A DNA stretch of 64,000 bases from Vibrio sp. 10N.286.49.B1 (GCF_002873335.1 NZ_MCUW01000015.1:186921-250920), one strand, 5' to 3'. Shown: positions 46,382-58,113, counted from the first letter of the stretch. Notes: generated by a model from the sequence alone, not told the origin. Numbers and translations are program-made.

Positions 46382-46418
46382 TTGCATCGTCCTACTAAAT
46401 TAAATTGTTCTTCTTACT

Positions 46419-46453
46419 AAAGACCTAGCCGCTATGCGACTGGGTCTTTTTTT
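46419..46453 (+). terminator. Terminator of ispH
   Basis: AAAGACCTAG pairs with CTGGGTCTTT (one G-U), extended by CGC/GCG, and is followed by seven T residues. Confidence 0.85.
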
Positions 46454-46474
46454 CGTCCGTCTATTGAACGGACG
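46454..46474. repeat. Small perfect hairpin between two terminators
   Basis: CGTCCGT at 46454-46460 is mirrored by ACGGACG at 46468-46474. Confidence 0.6.
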
Positions 46475-46490
46475 ACTTGTACGTTTATTT

Positions 46491-46524
46491 AATAAAAAAT
46501 CCGAGTACATGAGTACTCGGATTT
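46491..46524 (-). terminator. Terminator of cstA
   Basis: On the minus strand CCGAGTAC pairs with GTACTCGG, and the hairpin is followed by TTTTTT from the A-run at 46494-46499. Confidence 0.88.
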
Positions 46525-46597
46525 CTATGTGGTAGTCAGTTGTTTATCGAAAACGAAGCGTTTTTTTAGAACTTACCATCATTAAGTTGTAACGCGA

Positions 46598-48082
46598 TTA
46601 GGCTGTCTTCGTTTCACCTTGAGGCTTGTCTTCATCTTCAAGCTCGATGTCTCCTTTACCTTTCGATATTTTAATCACATAAGCCGTAATGGAGAGTGTG
46701 CTAATAATACCGACGATAGTGGAGATTTGCATTGGTAAACCAAACCCTAACGTGCTGTTGTTTAGGATAAAGGTAATGACTACCGTGGTCATGAACATGG
46801 CAGGGACCGTCGTTACCCAGTGCAACTTGTTATGACGAAGTAGGTAGGCTGATGCCGTCCAAAGCATCATTACAGCTGTCGTTTGGTTGGCAAACCCGAA
46901 ATAGCGCCAGATGATACCGAAGTCTACTTGAGTCAAGATGCCACCGATAACAAACAATGGCAGCGCCATTAGCAGACGGTTACGTAGTGTCTTTTGTTCC
47001 ATGTTGAAATATTCAGCAAGGATAAGGCGGCTTGAACGGAATGCAGTATCACCCGATGTAATAGGCAAGATAACCACACCTAAGAAAGCGAGGATACCGC
47101 CGAATACACCAAGTAAACCAAATGATGCGCTGTAGACGACGTTACCAGGACCGCCATTAGCAACGGCCTCTGAGAGAGACTCGACTGAGCCAAAGAATGA
47201 AAGTGCTAGTGCACACCAGATAAGAGCAATGACACCCTCACCGATCATTGCGCCGTAAAATACGAAGCGACCATTTTTTTCATTTTCCATGCAGCGTGCC
47301 ATCAATGGCGATTGTGTCGCGTGGAAACCTGAGATAGCGCCACAAGCAATCGTGATAAACAGTGCAGGCCATAATGGAAGGTCGTTAGGGTTCATGTTAT
47401 TGAACATGTCGCTGATTTCGAAGCCACCCATGACAGTGTGCTCGCTTGACATTGCGACAGCGGTAATGAGGCCGACTGACATAAAGATAAGCAGTGCGCC
47501 AAATAACGGATAGAAACGACCAATGATTTTATCAACCGGTACAATAGTCGCAACAATGTAATAAGCGAAGATTGCGATAACCATAGTGGTCATGCTGACC
47601 GACATATCAAATTGATCGTTGACTAGATTAGTGATCATGCCAGCCGGTGCAGAAACAAACACGACACCGACAAGCAGCAGCAATACAATGGCAAAAATGT
47701 TCATAAAATGTTTGGCGCCATTGCCTAGGTATCGACCTGTAATAGTAGGGACGGATGCGCCACCATTACGGATAGAAAGCATGCCAGAGAAGTAATCGTG
47801 CACCGCACCAGCAAAGATACAGCCAAGTACAATCCAAAGCATCGCTGCAGGACCGTATAGAGCCCCCATGATAGGGCCAAAGATTGGGCCGACCCCTGCA
47901 ATGTTCAGCAACTGAACCAAGTAGACTTTTTTAGTCGACATCGGTACATAATCCACGCCATCCGCTTTGGTATGCGCAGGGGTTTGACGCTTTTCATTGA
48001 TTCCAAATACTTTCTCGATGAAAGCACCATAAATAAAGTAACCGCCAATCAATGCGGCAACGCAAGTCATGAACCACAACAT
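46598..48082 (-). CDS. cstA: CstA/BtsT-family transporter, probably for pyruvate
   Basis: This 494-residue inner-membrane protein has many hydrophobic helices and the CstA family N-terminus, with VYLVQLLNIAGVGPIFGPIMGALYGP and HDYFSGMLSIRNGG. It is much shorter than E. coli CstA (701) or BtsT (716), a compact form I recall from Vibrio. E. coli homologues import pyruvate or peptides under starvation. Upstream lie five BtsR-like repeats and a CRP-like site, and a btsS-btsR pair is 4 kb away, which supports pyruvate-responsive control. Confidence 0.88.
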   Translation of the reverse strand: MLWFMTCVAALIGGYFIYGAFIEKVFGINEKRQTPAHTKADGVDYVPMSTKKVYLVQLLNIAGVGPIFGPIMGALYGPAAMLWIVLGCIFAGAVHDYFSGMLSIRNGGASVPTITGRYLGNGAKHFMNIFAIVLLLLVGVVFVSAPAGMITNLVNDQFDMSVSMTTMVIAIFAYYIVATIVPVDKIIGRFYPLFGALLIFMSVGLITAVAMSSEHTVMGGFEISDMFNNMNPNDLPLWPALFITIACGAISGFHATQSPLMARCMENEKNGRFVFYGAMIGEGVIALIWCALALSFFGSVESLSEAVANGGPGNVVYSASFGLLGVFGGILAFLGVVILPITSGDTAFRSSRLILAEYFNMEQKTLRNRLLMALPLFVIGGILTQVDFGIIWRYFGFANQTTAVMMLWTASAYLLRHNKLHWVTTVPAMFMTTVVITFILNNSTLGFGLPMQISTIVGIISTLSITAYVIKISKGKGDIELEDEDKPQGETKTA

Positions 48083-48167
48083 AATGTGTTATCCCTAATT
48101 TGTAATAACATTAAAACCTGTCGTCGATCATAACGTGACTTGATTTATAGATGCCGGGGTTATTCGC

Positions 48168-48256
48168 CGAGTGGTTGAATAGCTGATTAAGTGGTCAATA
48201 GCTAGGTTAAGTGGTTTTTTCATGGCTTAAGTGGTCAGAAATGCGGGGTAAGTGGT
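48168..48256 (-). promoter_or_regulatory. Five direct BtsR-like repeats upstream of cstA
   Basis: Read on the minus strand, ACCACTTA occurs at 48188-48195, 48208-48215, 48228-48235 and 48249-48256, and ACCACTCG at 48168-48175. The unit fits the E. coli BtsR (YehT) half-site ACC[GA]CT[CT]A. Repeats are spaced 20, 20, 20 and 21 bases, close to two helical turns. The array is 86-174 bases upstream of the cstA ATG. Confidence 0.75.
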
Positions 48257-48266
48257 AGGAGAGAAG

Positions 48267-48282
48267 CGTGAAGCACATCACT
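48267..48282. promoter_or_regulatory. CRP-like site between cstA and the DUF2799 gene
   Basis: CGTGA-AGCACA-TCACT keeps GTGA-N6-TCAC of the CRP consensus. E. coli cstA and btsT are CRP-dependent, so a role for cstA is plausible. Confidence 0.45.
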
Positions 48283-48359
48283 TAAGCATTCAATAAGTGG
48301 CATTCTTTGCGAAATACTGGCATTGTGGCTGCAATAAAATAGGACGCAAAAGGATGACT

Positions 48360-48701
48360 ATGAAAGCCATTATTGCCGTGCTCGCAGGGCTACTATTATT
48401 TGGATGTGCTAACGGTGTTGAAGCGCTAGCCAAACAAGGAAATTGGAATCAAATGGGCTATCAAGACGGCGTCAGAGGGCAGTTGCCTAGGACATACTCA
48501 GCATTGCAGAAATTAGGCGCCGCCGATCATGCTGAATATGAGCGTGGGTATCAGATTGGTGTCATAGAATTTTGCGATGCGAGTTTTGCTTACCAAATTG
48601 GCCTGTCTGGGCAATATTATACGGGGGCCTGCGAAGGGTTGCCTGACGCTCAGCGCTTTCGCATGGAATGGCAGCGTGGCTGGAACGACTATTCAAATTA
48701 G
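48360..48701 (+). CDS. DUF2799 lipoprotein
   Basis: This 113-residue protein starts MKAIIAVLAGLLLFGCAN, a lipoprotein signal with LFGC (Phe at -2 is slightly unusual). The body GNWNQMGYQDGVRGQLPR...YERGYQIGVIEFC...YQIGLSGQYYTGAC resembles DUF2799, with repeated G-x-x-D/G patterns. Four Cys are present including the lipid Cys. I choose ATG 48360 with AGGA about five bases upstream; longer frames from 48297 have no ribosome site. The function is unknown. Confidence 0.78.
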   Translation: MKAIIAVLAGLLLFGCANGVEALAKQGNWNQMGYQDGVRGQLPRTYSALQKLGAADHAEYERGYQIGVIEFCDASFAYQIGLSGQYYTGACEGLPDAQRFRMEWQRGWNDYSN

Positions 48702-48703
48702 TT

Positions 48704-48728
48704 AACGGGACCTTTAAGGTCCCGTTTT
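48704..48728. terminator. Bidirectional terminator after the DUF2799 gene
   Basis: AACGGGACC pairs with GGTCCCGTT and is followed by TTT; the convergent murQ lies beyond. Confidence 0.88.
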
Positions 48729-48774
48729 TAATAAGAGGGAGAGGATAGCGTTTGGCTATTTATTCACCTTGTGG

Positions 48775-50833
<2,059 letters not shown>

Positions 50834-50960
50834 CACGTATACTCCATGTGCTCTTATCAAGATGCTAAGCCAATACTTAGCGATAGTCATTGTAAATCAA
50901 AAATAAACGGAATAATCTTTTCGCACCCCTATTTGATAATAAAATTGCAGAGGACGAATA

Positions 50961-51944
50961 ATGGGACCGTTATGGCTAGATGTGGAAGGTTTTGAACTCA
51001 GTGCTGAAGATCGCGAGGTTCTAGAACATCCGACCGTTGGAGGTTTAATCCTATTTACTCGCAATTATCATGATTCAGCGCAGCTTATTGAATTGAATAG
51101 ACAAATCAGAGCTGCAGCAAAGAAACCAATCATTATTGGTGTTGACCAAGAAGGTGGGCGAGTACAGCGTTTTCGTGAAGGATTCACGCTATTGCCTGCC
51201 GCACAGCGTTATGCAGAAATTGGCGATGAAGAATTTGCAACGCAAGCAGGTTGGTTGATGGCGGCTGAACTCGTGGCACATGACATTGATCTGAGCTTTG
51301 CTCCTGTGCTTGATCAAGGCCATGAATGCAAAGCCATTGGTAACCGAGCTTTTGGTGAAGATATCGCCAGTATCGTTCGTTTCAGTAGTGCGTTCATTTC
51401 AGGTATGAAAGCGGCGGGCATGGCGACGACTGGAAAGCACTTTCCTGGGCATGGTGGTGTGATTGCTGACTCGCATTTAGAGACGCCGTATGATGAAAGA
51501 AGCGATCTTTTTGAAAAAGATATCCAGGTGTTCAAACAACAGATTGAAGCAGGGCTATTGGATGCCATGATGCCTGCTCATGTTGTGTATCCTCATTACG
51601 ATGAGCATCCGGCAAGTGGTTCGCTGTACTGGTTAAAAACTGTTTTAAAAGAAAAGCTTAACTTTGAAGGAATTGTTTTTTCTGATGATCTTTCAATGGA
51701 AGGGGCGGCGATAATGGGCGGACCCGCAGAACGTTCATTACAAGCCATGCAAGCCGGTTGCGATATGGTGCTAATGTGTAATAGTCGCCGGTCAGCGGTC
51801 GACGTCTTAGATAATCTACCCATCTCAAGCGTTGCCAAGGCACCGACGATGCTGCGTAAACAGCACTTCACTTTAGCTGAGCTTGTTAAATCAGAGCAAT
51901 GGAAATTGGCCAACAAAAAGGTATGCCAAGTTTTAGATATCTAG
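50961..51944 (+). CDS. nagZ: Beta-N-acetylhexosaminidase NagZ
   Basis: This 327-residue GH3 enzyme removes GlcNAc from anhydro-muropeptides in the cytoplasm. The family motif [18 protein letters not shown] and the nucleophile region [10 protein letters not shown] are present. AGAGGACGA lies upstream of the ATG. It diverges from anmK-murQ, placing three recycling enzymes together. NagZ activity also controls AmpC induction in bacteria that have AmpR. Confidence 0.96.
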   Translation: MGPLWLDVEGFELSAEDREVLEHPTVGGLILFTRNYHDSAQLIELNRQIRAAAKKPIIIGVDQEGGRVQRFREGFTLLPAAQRYAEIGDEEFATQAGWLMAAELVAHDIDLSFAPVLDQGHECKAIGNRAFGEDIASIVRFSSAFISGMKAAGMATTGKHFPGHGGVIADSHLETPYDERSDLFEKDIQVFKQQIEAGLLDAMMPAHVVYPHYDEHPASGSLYWLKTVLKEKLNFEGIVFSDDLSMEGAAIMGGPAERSLQAMQAGCDMVLMCNSRRSAVDVLDNLPISSVAKAPTMLRKQHFTLAELVKSEQWKLANKKVCQVLDI

Positions 51945-52005
51945 CGTGGCATGCTTAGATTCGGTGAGTAAAAAACGAACAATGCAGTAAGTGATGCAAG
52001 ACGAG

Positions 52006-52032
52006 AAGCGAGCATAAATAGCTCGCTTTTTT
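52006..52032 (+). terminator. Terminator of nagZ
   Basis: AAGCGAGC pairs with GCTCGCTT around a seven-base loop and is followed by T residues. It touches the stop codon of the convergent btsR. Confidence 0.85.
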
Positions 52033-52756
52033 ATTGAAATCCTAGGGTCTCTTTGAGTGTTTTTAGGTAGCGTCGACTGACTGGTACAGAAAAGTCGCTG
52101 TGAGTAATAATTTCAGCCAGGCCATGTTCAAGGAGCTTGATCTCTTTGATGCTTTTGATGTTAATGAGGTACTGGCGATGGCAACGCAGCAGTGGGGTTT
52201 TTTCTTCAAGAATTTTCAGCGATAACTGACTGTTGGCTTGCTGTGAGGCCGTTCTAACCTGAACCCCGGTAATATCGCTAAAGGCACATTCCACCTCAGT
52301 GGTGGGAACAATGACTATTCGGTGATGCCCTACACAGGGGATTTGATCGAGAGTAGGGGGAGCAATCGACTGAATGGCATTCTGTTGCTGCTGCTCTTGT
52401 TTAAGCAGTCTCTTCACCGTTTTTCTGAGCCTACACGGATCGATAGGTTTGAGTAAGTAGTCGAATGCATTATCTTCAAATGCCTGCACAGCGTACTGAT
52501 CATAAGCGGTGACAAACACAACATGAGGCATTGAATCTGGGTCAAGCATGCCGAGTAATTCTATCCCTGTAATCTGTGGCATTTGTATATCGAGAAAGAC
52601 CACATCAGGTTTTAGATTATTGATCTTTTTTAACCCTTCAATAGCGTTACTTGCTTGATCAAGGACGGTGATATCTTCGATGTCGCCAAGCAACTCAATG
52701 AGCTCTTCACGCGCAAAGCATTCATCATCAATAATGAGAGCAGTCATCAGTGTCAT
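52031..52756 (-). CDS. btsR: LytTR response regulator (BtsR/YpdB type)
   Basis: This 241-residue regulator has an N-terminal receiver domain with phospho-acceptor Asp56 in VVFLDIQMPQ and a C-terminal LytTR DNA-binding domain (about 140-240, LLRCHRQYLINIKSIKEI). It overlaps btsS by four bases. LytTR regulators of this type bind direct repeats like those upstream of cstA, so cstA is its likely target. Whether it is orthologous to BtsR or YpdB cannot be settled from sequence alone. Confidence 0.85.
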   Translation of the reverse strand: MTLMTALIIDDECFAREELIELLGDIEDITVLDQASNAIEGLKKINNLKPDVVFLDIQMPQITGIELLGMLDPDSMPHVVFVTAYDQYAVQAFEDNAFDYLLKPIDPCRLRKTVKRLLKQEQQQQNAIQSIAPPTLDQIPCVGHHRIVIVPTTEVECAFSDITGVQVRTASQQANSQLSLKILEEKTPLLRCHRQYLINIKSIKEIKLLEHGLAEIITHSDFSVPVSRRYLKTLKETLGFQ

Positions 52757-54477
52757 GAGGTGATCGTCGTCCTTGTTTCTGTCGTTTTTTCTCGCGCAGG
52801 AATAATAAAGCTCATTCGAGTATAGGTGTCATTTTCTACCTCAATTTTTAGCGCTGCGTCACGGCCAAATTTGTTGCTTAGCCGCTTATCAACAATTTGC
52901 ATGCCGAGTCCTTCATGATCATGCTCGGGCGCGATAAACGTGCCAGCATTGTCTTCGACAATTACTCGGTGTCCGTCCGCCGTTTCCTCACTGTAAATTC
53001 TAATTTTGCCACCCTCGATTTTGGTTGATATACCATGTTTGATCGCATTCTCTACTAACGGCTGTAAGGTAAAACTGGGCACGGCTCTTTCTAAGAGTGA
53101 TAGCTCAATATCCATCTCGACACTGAGCCTATCAGTGAAGCGAGCTTTTTCAATCGTCAGGTAAGCGTTGACATGAGCGAGTTCTTCTTTGAGTGAGACC
53201 GTCTCAATATTTTGTTTAAGGTTACTTCTAAAAAATTGCGAAAGATGCTGAATTAAGCTGCGAGCCTTATCGGGATCTCTACGGGTAATTGCGCTGATGG
53301 TATTGAGTGCATTAAACAAAAAGTGAGGGTTCACCTGTGCTTGCAAAAGCTTAATCTCAGATTGATTGAGTAGGGTTTGTTTATGGATATATTCGCCATG
53401 TAAAATTTGGCTAGAGAGCAGTTGAGCTATGCCTTCCGCCATTGACATGTTTATAGTAGAAAACAGTTTTCTTTTTGGTTCGTACAGCTTAATGGTTCCT
53501 ATGACCTTATCACCCGTGCGCAGTGGGATAATCAACGCTGAACCTAGCTTACAATCTTGAGAGATTGAACATTGATAGGCATTGTCCTTACCGTCTAAAT
53601 AGATGATGCGATTTTCGGTGATGGAGTCGAGCGTGCTTTGCGAAGAAATAGGACGATTGAGCTTATGGTGATCATCACCAATCCCAACGAAGGCAAGGAT
53701 TTTGTCATTATCTGTAATCGCCACTGCACCCACATTGGTTTCTTCGTAGATGATGCGTGCGATTTTGCTGGCATTATCGGTATTAAATCCATGCACCAGA
53801 ATACCAACAGAACGCTCTGCAATATTCAATGCACGTCGGGAAAAGGTCGCAGAATATTCTTCAAAAATCGTCTTTCTATCTTGAAGGATGCTCATAAAGA
53901 ATGCCGCACCAATCGAGTTGGCGATGATCATTGGCGCAGCAATATCAGCAACAAGAGCAGCCGCTTGATCAAAGGGTTTAGCGATAGCAAGAATAAGTAA
54001 CATCTGAATGATCTCAGCGGTAAATGTGACATACAGCACCACCAGGGGATTAAAGAGCGCCTCTTTCTTTTTCTTCTTAATGAAATATAGGTGTACCACG
54101 CCACCGATTAAGCCTTCTGCGGTTGTTGATATGGTACAGGCAAGGTCGGTAAACCCTCCGAGTGTATAGCGGTGTATGCCGCCGGTCAGCCCAACAGCAA
54201 AGCCAACGAGAGGTCCCCCAAACAGACCTCCCATGACCGCACCGATGGCTCTGGTATTGGCAATGGCATCGTTGATTTGTAACCCAAAGTAGGTGCCGAG
54301 GATACAAAATAAGGAGAACAAGACGTAGATACTGAATTTATGACTCACTCGATTGGACAGGCTGAACAGAGGAATAAAGATAGGTGTTTTACTGAGCATG
54401 TAAGCCAGCATGAGATAAACACACATCTGTTGCAGTAGAGAAAGGATTAAGTCCATCAGTGATCGCCTAAATTTCAA
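52753..54477 (-). CDS. btsS: LytS-type sensor histidine kinase (BtsS/YpdA type)
   Basis: This 574-residue membrane kinase has a 5TM-LYT sensor region with several membrane helices (about 1-200), a GAF-like domain (about 215-350), a His kinase domain with His385 in QVNPHFLFNALNTI, and an HATPase with VENAIKHG. E. coli BtsS senses external pyruvate. The pair btsS-btsR is co-transcribed. A pyruvate role here rests on the BtsR-like sites upstream of cstA and is inference. Confidence 0.87.
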   Translation of the reverse strand: MKFRRSLMDLILSLLQQMCVYLMLAYMLSKTPIFIPLFSLSNRVSHKFSIYVLFSLFCILGTYFGLQINDAIANTRAIGAVMGGLFGGPLVGFAVGLTGGIHRYTLGGFTDLACTISTTAEGLIGGVVHLYFIKKKKKEALFNPLVVLYVTFTAEIIQMLLILAIAKPFDQAAALVADIAAPMIIANSIGAAFFMSILQDRKTIFEEYSATFSRRALNIAERSVGILVHGFNTDNASKIARIIYEETNVGAVAITDNDKILAFVGIGDDHHKLNRPISSQSTLDSITENRIIYLDGKDNAYQCSISQDCKLGSALIIPLRTGDKVIGTIKLYEPKRKLFSTINMSMAEGIAQLLSSQILHGEYIHKQTLLNQSEIKLLQAQVNPHFLFNALNTISAITRRDPDKARSLIQHLSQFFRSNLKQNIETVSLKEELAHVNAYLTIEKARFTDRLSVEMDIELSLLERAVPSFTLQPLVENAIKHGISTKIEGGKIRIYSEETADGHRVIVEDNAGTFIAPEHDHEGLGMQIVDKRLSNKFGRDAALKIEVENDTYTRMSFIIPAREKTTETRTTITS

Positions 54478-54565
54478 TTGGCTTTATTGTATACACAAAC
54501 ATCATATGAAGCGCGGTTGTTGTCGAGACAAGGTGATGCATCACAGTATTATTATCAGTGATAGG

Positions 54566-54583
54566 TGTAAATTTTAATTTACA
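54566..54583 (+). promoter_or_regulatory. Strong TyrR box upstream of aroF
   Basis: TGTAAA-TTTTAA-TTTACA fits the TyrR consensus TGTAAA-N6-TTTACA perfectly. It lies just upstream of the putative -35 element. Confidence 0.85.
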
Positions 54584-54607
54584 TTACCTGTTTTTAATAA
54601 TTTACAC

Positions 54608-54635
54608 TTGCAAGTGATTTATATCTGAGTATATT
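54608..54635 (+). promoter_or_regulatory. Putative aroF promoter
   Basis: TTGCAA (54608-54613) and TATATT (54630-54635) are separated by 16 bases. The -35 lies in a perfect palindrome CACTTGCAAGTG (54605-54616). Confidence 0.5.
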
Positions 54636-54677
54636 AGAGTTCATAGAGTGTCCGGGCAGGTTTTTTAATAGACTCGG

Positions 54678-54695
54678 TGTAAATATTTTTTTACG
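54678..54695 (+). promoter_or_regulatory. Weak TyrR box in the aroF leader
   Basis: TGTAAA-TATTTT-TTTACG has one mismatch to the TyrR consensus and lies just before the aroF start, downstream of the putative promoter. Confidence 0.6.
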
Positions 54696-54705
54696 GAATA
54701 AGATT

Positions 54706-55779
54706 ATGAAGAAAAGTGAATTAAGTAATATCAATATTAGCGATGAACAAGTATTGATTACGCCAGAAGCACTGAAAGCGAAGTTACCTTTAAGTGAAAA
54801 AGCGAGAAAGTCGATTCAAGATTCACGTGATGCTATTGCTGACATTATCCATAAGCGCGACCATCGTTTATTGGTTGTTTGTGGACCATGCTCTATTCAT
54901 GATATCGATGCCGCAAAAGAATATGCCAAACGTTTGAAAGCCTTGTCTGCGGAGTTGGGCGACCAACTGTATATCGTTATGCGTGTTTATTTTGAAAAGC
55001 CACGTACAACGGTAGGTTGGAAAGGTCTAATCAATGATCCTCAATTAGATGGAACGTTCGATATTGAACACGGTTTGCATGTTGGACGTGAACTTCTGAC
55101 CGATCTTGCTGAAATGGATATCCCATTAGCGACGGAAGCGCTGGATCCAATTAGCCCGCAATATCTCGCGGACACATTCTCATGGGCAGCGATTGGGGCG
55201 CGTACCACTGAGTCTCAAACTCACCGTGAAATGGCCAGTGGTTTATCGATGCCGATTGGTTTTAAAAACGGGACCGATGGCAGTTTATCAACGGCGATTA
55301 ACGCCATGCAAGCGGCCTCTTCTAGTCACCGTTTCATGGGGATTAACCGAGACGGTCAGGTTGCACTATTGACGACACAAGGTAATGCTAATGGTCATGT
55401 GATCCTGCGCGGCGGCAAACAAACGAATTATGATTCAGTCTCTGTCAACGAGTGTGAGCAAGAATTAGCGAAACACCATCTGGATGCGTCGTTGATGGTT
55501 GACTGTAGCCATGCTAATTCACGTAAAGATTACCGTCGCCAGCCATTGGTAGCAGAAGATGTGTTGCATCAAATCCGAGAAGGCAACAAGTCAATTATTG
55601 GTTTAATGATCGAGAGTCACCTTAATGAAGGAAACCAGAGCTCAGATATTCCTTTAAGTGAGATGGAGTACGGGGTTTCTATCACCGACGCATGTATCAA
55701 TTGGGATGCAACTGAGGCACTATTACGCCATGCTCATAAAGAGCTTGTCCCATTCTTGGAAAATCGTATTAAGGAATAA
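54706..55779 (+). CDS. aroF: DAHP synthase, tyrosine-regulated type
   Basis: This 357-residue type I 3-deoxy-D-arabino-heptulosonate 7-phosphate synthase catalyses the first step of aromatic amino acid synthesis. The [32 protein letters not shown] and [12 protein letters not shown] motifs are present. Its position eight bases upstream of tyrA and the two TyrR boxes point to the tyrosine-controlled isozyme AroF, as in the E. coli aroF-tyrA operon. Confidence 0.93.
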   Translation: MKKSELSNINISDEQVLITPEALKAKLPLSEKARKSIQDSRDAIADIIHKRDHRLLVVCGPCSIHDIDAAKEYAKRLKALSAELGDQLYIVMRVYFEKPRTTVGWKGLINDPQLDGTFDIEHGLHVGRELLTDLAEMDIPLATEALDPISPQYLADTFSWAAIGARTTESQTHREMASGLSMPIGFKNGTDGSLSTAINAMQAASSSHRFMGINRDGQVALLTTQGNANGHVILRGGKQTNYDSVSVNECEQELAKHHLDASLMVDCSHANSRKDYRRQPLVAEDVLHQIREGNKSIIGLMIESHLNEGNQSSDIPLSEMEYGVSITDACINWDATEALLRHAHKELVPFLENRIKE

Positions 55780-55787
55780 TCGCATCC

Positions 55788-56915
55788 ATGTCTGCTGAAT
55801 TGACCCCACTTCGTAACAAAATAGACGAAGTTGATAAGAAGATGCTTGAGCTTCTGGCTCAGCGCCTCTCTCTTGTAGAGCAAGTTGGTGAAGTAAAAAG
55901 CCTGCATGGTTTACCAATTTATGCACCCGACCGAGAAGCCGCTATGCTGGCATCTCGTCGAGCGGAAGCAGAGAAGGTTGGTGTACCGCCGCAACTGATT
56001 GAAGATATTCTACGTCGTACCATGCGTGAATCGTATGCCAGTGAAAAGGACTCAGGATTCAAATGTCTGAATCCTGATTTACGCTCGGTTGTGATCGTTG
56101 GTGGTCGTGGTCAACTTGGCAGCCTATTTGGAAAAATGTTCGCGCTATCGGGTTATGAGGTAAAGATCTTGGGTAGCCAAGATTGGTCTAACGCGGATGA
56201 GATTCTTGATAACGCGGGCTTGGTTGTGGTGACGGTACCTATTAACCTAACCGAGGGCGTGATCGAAAAATTAGGCAACCTGCCTGAAGACTGTATCTTG
56301 TGTGATCTAACGTCAGTGAAAAAGCGTCCATTGACGGCAATGATGCGCGTTCATAAAGGGCCAGTAGTCGGGTTACACCCAATGTTTGGTCCTGATGTCC
56401 CGAGTATGGCTAAACAAGTGATTGTTTATAGCGATGGACGTGGTGAGTCTCAGTACCAATGGTTGTTAGAGCAGTTTACGATCTGGGGGGCAAGCCTGTG
56501 CCAAATCGAAGCAGAGAAGCATGATAATGGCATGACACTTATTCAAGCGCTGCGCCACTTTACCTCATTTGCTTATGGCCTTCATTTGAGTAAAGAGAAT
56601 CCAGACCTTGATACTTTGGTGAAGCTGAGTTCACCTATTTATCGATTAGAGTTGGCGATGGTCGGTAGACTGTTCGCTCAAGACCCAAACCTATACGGTG
56701 ATATTATTTTATCATCAGATGAAAATATTGAGATGATTAAACGCTTCCATCAACAGTTTGGTGAAGCACTGACATTGCTTGATAACAAAGATAAGACAGA
56801 GTTTGTGACTCAGTTTAACCAGGTAAGTGAGTGGTTTGGTGATTATTCGCAGCAGTTTATGTCTGAAAGCCAAAATTTGCTGAAACAGGCCAACGATGCC
56901 ATTCATCGTAGCTGA
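55788..56915 (+). CDS. tyrA: Bifunctional chorismate mutase / prephenate dehydrogenase
   Basis: This 375-residue T-protein makes 4-hydroxyphenylpyruvate for tyrosine. The N-terminal AroQ-type mutase domain (about 1-90, [20 protein letters not shown]) is followed by an NAD-binding dehydrogenase domain starting at [19 protein letters not shown], with [10 protein letters not shown]. It is co-transcribed with aroF and followed by a bidirectional terminator. Confidence 0.96.
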   Translation: MSAELTPLRNKIDEVDKKMLELLAQRLSLVEQVGEVKSLHGLPIYAPDREAAMLASRRAEAEKVGVPPQLIEDILRRTMRESYASEKDSGFKCLNPDLRSVVIVGGRGQLGSLFGKMFALSGYEVKILGSQDWSNADEILDNAGLVVVTVPINLTEGVIEKLGNLPEDCILCDLTSVKKRPLTAMMRVHKGPVVGLHPMFGPDVPSMAKQVIVYSDGRGESQYQWLLEQFTIWGASLCQIEAEKHDNGMTLIQALRHFTSFAYGLHLSKENPDLDTLVKLSSPIYRLELAMVGRLFAQDPNLYGDIILSSDENIEMIKRFHQQFGEALTLLDNKDKTEFVTQFNQVSEWFGDYSQQFMSESQNLLKQANDAIHRS

Positions 56916-56935
56916 GCGTTGAACGACTAATAATC

Positions 56936-56966
56936 AAAAAAACGCAGCCAATGGCTGCGTTTTTTT
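56936..56966. terminator. Bidirectional terminator between tyrA and the M23 peptidase gene
   Basis: AACGCAGCC-AAT-GGCTGCGTT has A- and T-runs on both sides. Confidence 0.92.
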
Positions 56967-57003
56967 ATTGCTTCGGTATTCGTTTATTGCTTTTGGTATT
57001 GCT

Positions 57004-58035
57004 TTAATGCGTATGTGCATCTTCTGTTGAGGGCAGTTCTTCGTTCCCCGCCGTCTTTATCGACGAATCTACATAAGGTGCATTCGTCAGATTAATCTGC
57101 AACTTCACGACACTTGTGATGAGGTCGACAAGTGGGGCCCATTGGACTTTTTTCTCTTTTTCAAAGACGTAATCGAAATTTTCTGGGCTCCAATCCATTA
57201 AGTACTGTGGATTAAGCGTACGACCTAAAAAACGGACCTCATAGTGTAGATGTGGGCCGGTAGAGTTACCGCTGTTACCACACTGTGCAATCACGTCGCC
57301 TTTTCTAACAAATTGCCCACTTTTTGCTTTGAATTTATTGAGATGAGCATAGGAGCTCATAAAACCAAATGCGTGACGTATTGTCATGTAATTGCCATAA
57401 CCTTGACGGCTAGGGCGAACGGTTTCAATCACACCATCTGCTGGCGCTAAGATCTGTTCACCTGTTTTGCATGTGAGGTCGATCCCCGCATGCAGTTGGC
57501 GGTTGCCAGAAATAGGGTTGGTACGGCGGCCATAGGATGACGAGATTCGTTGATACGTCATTGGGCTGTCGTTAGGAATGAGTCGAAACATCGTTGCTCG
57601 AACCGCAGAATCTATGGCAGCGGCATCAATACGCTCATCAAGTGGCATCTCTGCATCGTAGAGTTCTTCATCAACAAGGCCAAGGACAGCCTCAACGTCG
57701 TTAACTCGTTTTCCAAGTAATTGCAGCTCGTCTCGTTTGTCTTCTAGTTCTTGAGATAGGTTATGAGTAATGTCGACTTGGGCTTGAAGTTGAGATTCAA
57801 GTTCGCTTTTTTCAAGTTGCAAATCTGATAGTGACAACTCAGTTGATGATAATTGGTGCTGCGTTGAATTGAGCTGTGTCTGCGATTGTGTAAATGAATA
57901 CCCAACTAAACCAAGAGCAACAGGGAGTGCAGCGGCAAGCATAAGGGTGCTGTAGGTACGCTTTTTTCCTAAGCGCAGCGTCTTCTTCGCCTTTCCTTGC
58001 GTGGTTGGTATCACAACCTTAATTTGATTTGGCAT
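57004..58035 (-). CDS. M23-family peptidoglycan endopeptidase
   Basis: This 343-residue protein has a cytoplasmic basic N-terminus, one transmembrane segment (about 30-50), a long coiled coil (about 55-115) and a C-terminal M23/LytM domain (about 165-285). The zinc ligands are visible as the H-x3-D of HAGID and the HxH of GPHLHYEV. It resembles the TagE/Shy-type endopeptidases of Vibrio, which cut peptide crosslinks in the cell wall. Which Vibrio paralogue it corresponds to is not clear. It is monocistronic and convergent with tyrA. Confidence 0.87.
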   Translation of the reverse strand: MPNQIKVVIPTTQGKAKKTLRLGKKRTYSTLMLAAALPVALGLVGYSFTQSQTQLNSTQHQLSSTELSLSDLQLEKSELESQLQAQVDITHNLSQELEDKRDELQLLGKRVNDVEAVLGLVDEELYDAEMPLDERIDAAAIDSAVRATMFRLIPNDSPMTYQRISSSYGRRTNPISGNRQLHAGIDLTCKTGEQILAPADGVIETVRPSRQGYGNYMTIRHAFGFMSSYAHLNKFKAKSGQFVRKGDVIAQCGNSGNSTGPHLHYEVRFLGRTLNPQYLMDWSPENFDYVFEKEKKVQWAPLVDLITSVVKLQINLTNAPYVDSSIKTAGNEELPSTEDAHTH

Positions 58036-58113
58036 GAGTCAGTTCAGTTTACTTAGTTTCTATAAATAGAGTGAATTTTCTGTTAATTTTCGCTGAATAT
58101 GAACGTAAATCAC

